A stretch of 64,000 nucleotides of DNA from Absidia repens. Its lineage: Eukaryota; Mucoromycota; Mucoromycetes; Mucorales; Cunninghamellaceae. The stretch spans positions 310,001 through 374,000 of the forward strand of contig MCGE01000014.1 of assembly GCA_002105175.1 (NCBI GenBank), written 5' to 3'. The position numbers and the translations under genes were made by a program. The notes under the pieces are model-generated. The model was given only the letters and a program-made list of their open reading frames with translations. It was not told the origin of the DNA and did not search any database. Numbering within the stretch: the first letter of the stretch is position 1; the number at the start of each line of letters is the position of its first letter. Shown piece after piece: positions 62,654 to 64,000 of the stretch.

Positions 62654-63940
62654 TCATACTAATTCTACAAAATTGGCTGGAAACTATAAAAGAAAAATCA
62701 AACGATTAAAAATAGGACTAATTATAAAAATATATATTTCAACACTTACCACGCCAGTCCTTGACCCAATTTCCCCTGTCCACCAATCCTGTTGAGTATC
62801 CGTTTTTTTGACAATAATGATTGTATCTCCCTTTCTAAACGGTAGATCACCCGATTGTTCACCAGAAAAGTTAAAGAGAGCGCGTGCCCGGGGTTTTCCA
62901 TCCGTAATAGCTGGCCGATCAGGTGTGGATATTCCCCTGACAGGTGATCCCAAGATATCATCACCATATGCCCCATATCGATCACCACTAGCTGTTGCTG
63001 CTGATGGTTGTTGTTGCCAGTGGTCTGTTGTTGTACTTGATGATCGCGACCTTCCACCGCCTGTTGCCATATTTTTGACCACAGCCCGAGTGAATGTTTG
63101 AGATCGACCCAAGCCATCATTATTTCCATTGGTGTTGTTGAATTCATTTTCAAAGTTTCCTCGAGAATTGTTACTGCTTTCAAAGGGAGAATGATGGTAA
63201 CCCTGTTGCCTAAAGTCGTAATTGCCAGACCCCGAAGATGACGAAGTATGGAATCTACTGTCCAGCGCTTGGTAGAGAGCACCTGCTTCGCTTGGCGGAG
63301 GAATGTTACCACCCAAAAGATCACTTGCTTTCACCTTATGTCCATACATCTTGGCATTGGCATCAAATCGTTCCACAATCACTGATCCTTCTAGAGACAC
63401 CCCCGCAAATAATCCACGTGTTTTGCTATAAGAATACACCGCTGCTACGCTTTTGATCGATGCTGTGCCTGATGCCTCGGCGTTCCTACCCACAGGACCT
63501 GCCGCCACTATAGTCATTATGAAAGAAAAGTAGAGCTATTCATCAGTACCTGTATGTGTTTTAAATACATTTTAAATACAGTAACACTCCTTTCCATAGC
63601 TGTTTACCTGAAATATTGCCGCCTAAAGTCACATTACCATAATTCATAAAGGCCTTGACAGCAGCTTGTGTTTGTAAAACCATCACAAAATCAGTCAGTT
63701 CTGCACCTAATTATTGTATTACAAAAATAAAACGTACCAAGATAGCTTAGCAGTTTTTCTATATATTTTATATACTTGGCAATCCTTACCAACTTGGCCG
63801 CCAAATCCCATTCCAAAAGTTCCAATAGCAGACGGAGCGCTCCAAGCTAAATAAACAAACCAATTGTTAAACAATGATACAACAATGTTGATAGTAAACC
63901 AATTCCATTTCTTTGTTTTCACTTACAACCGTCGGACAAT
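62654..63940 (-). CDS. YSC84: Ysc84/SH3YL1-like actin-binding SH3 protein, 5' part missing
   Basis: Exons (minus) are 63927-63940 (14 nt), 63790-63846, 63608-63706, 62750-63507 and 62654-62683, all in phase; upstream exons lie beyond the right edge. The Ysc84 (DUF500) domain shows LSDGSWSAPSAIGTFGMGFGG, AELTDFVMVLQTQAAVKAF, NVTLGGNISVAAGPVGRNAEA and YSYSKTRGLFAGVSLEGSV. After a Ser/Asn-rich linker an SH3 domain ends the protein: RARALFNFSGEQSGDLPFRKGDTI (landmark ALFNFSGEQSGDL), DWWTGEIGSRTGVFPANFVELV. Relatives bundle actin and work with Las17/WASP at endocytic patches. The 14-nt exon is inferred: it restores the conserved R-L-x-D-G-S-W, while reading through instead gives ITYIYRR before it. 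Confidence 0.88.
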
Positions 63941-64000
63941 CTACGATAAATGTAGGTAATAAAATAGTAAGCATAATTTCACTATGCGATCAAATTGATT

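Overview
The window is nuclear DNA of a filamentous fungus, most likely an early-diverging Mucoromycota (Mucorales-like) species. The signs are AT-rich intergenic DNA, many short introns (about 50-100 nt, GTAAGT-like donors, T-rich acceptors), long CAA/CAG polyglutamine tracts, and a gene set (Rad54, eIF3d, Gpn2, DCAF13/Sof1, RanBPM/Gid1, anillin-like, snapin-like) that fits a fungus retaining genes several yeasts have lost. No bacterial, organellar, rRNA, tRNA or CRISPR feature was seen. Exon models were built by hand from splice motifs, reading phase and protein-family conservation; all phases close except one lesion in the RanBPM gene.

Layout. 1-1449: 3' end of a Munc13-like C2/MHD gene (+). 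3517-4772: RING-CH E3 ligase (-). 4773-8893: gene-poor repeat DNA. 8894-10608: Sof1/DCAF13 (-). 10962-14912: four-finger C2H2 transcription factor with polyQ (-). 15695-19033: Rad54 (+), convergent with an anillin/Bud4-like gene at 19646-23129 (-). 25283-27862: polyQ/His-rich protein of unknown function (-). 28800-42721: a plus-strand run (DUF3712 vacuolar-type protein, Ser-rich membrane protein, Smr protein, acidic secreted protein, Atg10, mitochondrial uS10, RanBPM/Gid1), interrupted by a minus-strand Mpo1-like gene at 33756-34681. 45353-46663: Gpn2 (-). 47225-47623 snapin-like (-), divergent from eIF3d 47840-49735 (+). 50121-50273: a 25-residue metallothionein-like gene (+). 53595-54963: coiled-coil protein (-). 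56111-56428: small hypothetical (+). 58767-60406: stomatin-like protein 2 (-). 60752-62506: WRN-type 3'-5' exonuclease (-). 62654 to the right edge: Ysc84/SH3 actin protein (-).

The gene-poor gaps hold at least seven diverged copies of one non-coding dispersed repeat. The best copies carry, on one strand, a CCCGCCCACGTG box, a long pyrimidine tract, a conserved core of about 200 nt and an AATAAAA signal, which together look like a compact RNA polymerase II transcription unit. Two copies extend to about 1 kb and share a further left module. This family is the least explained feature of the window.

Functionally the genes are mostly housekeeping (ribosome biogenesis, translation, DNA repair, GTPase assembly factor, mitochondrial translation and scaffold, actin/endocytosis, cytokinesis) without operon-like logic. 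Autophagy (Atg10, DUF3712 protein) and ubiquitin (RING-CH, RanBPM/Gid1) genes occur near each other, but nothing in the sequence shows linkage.
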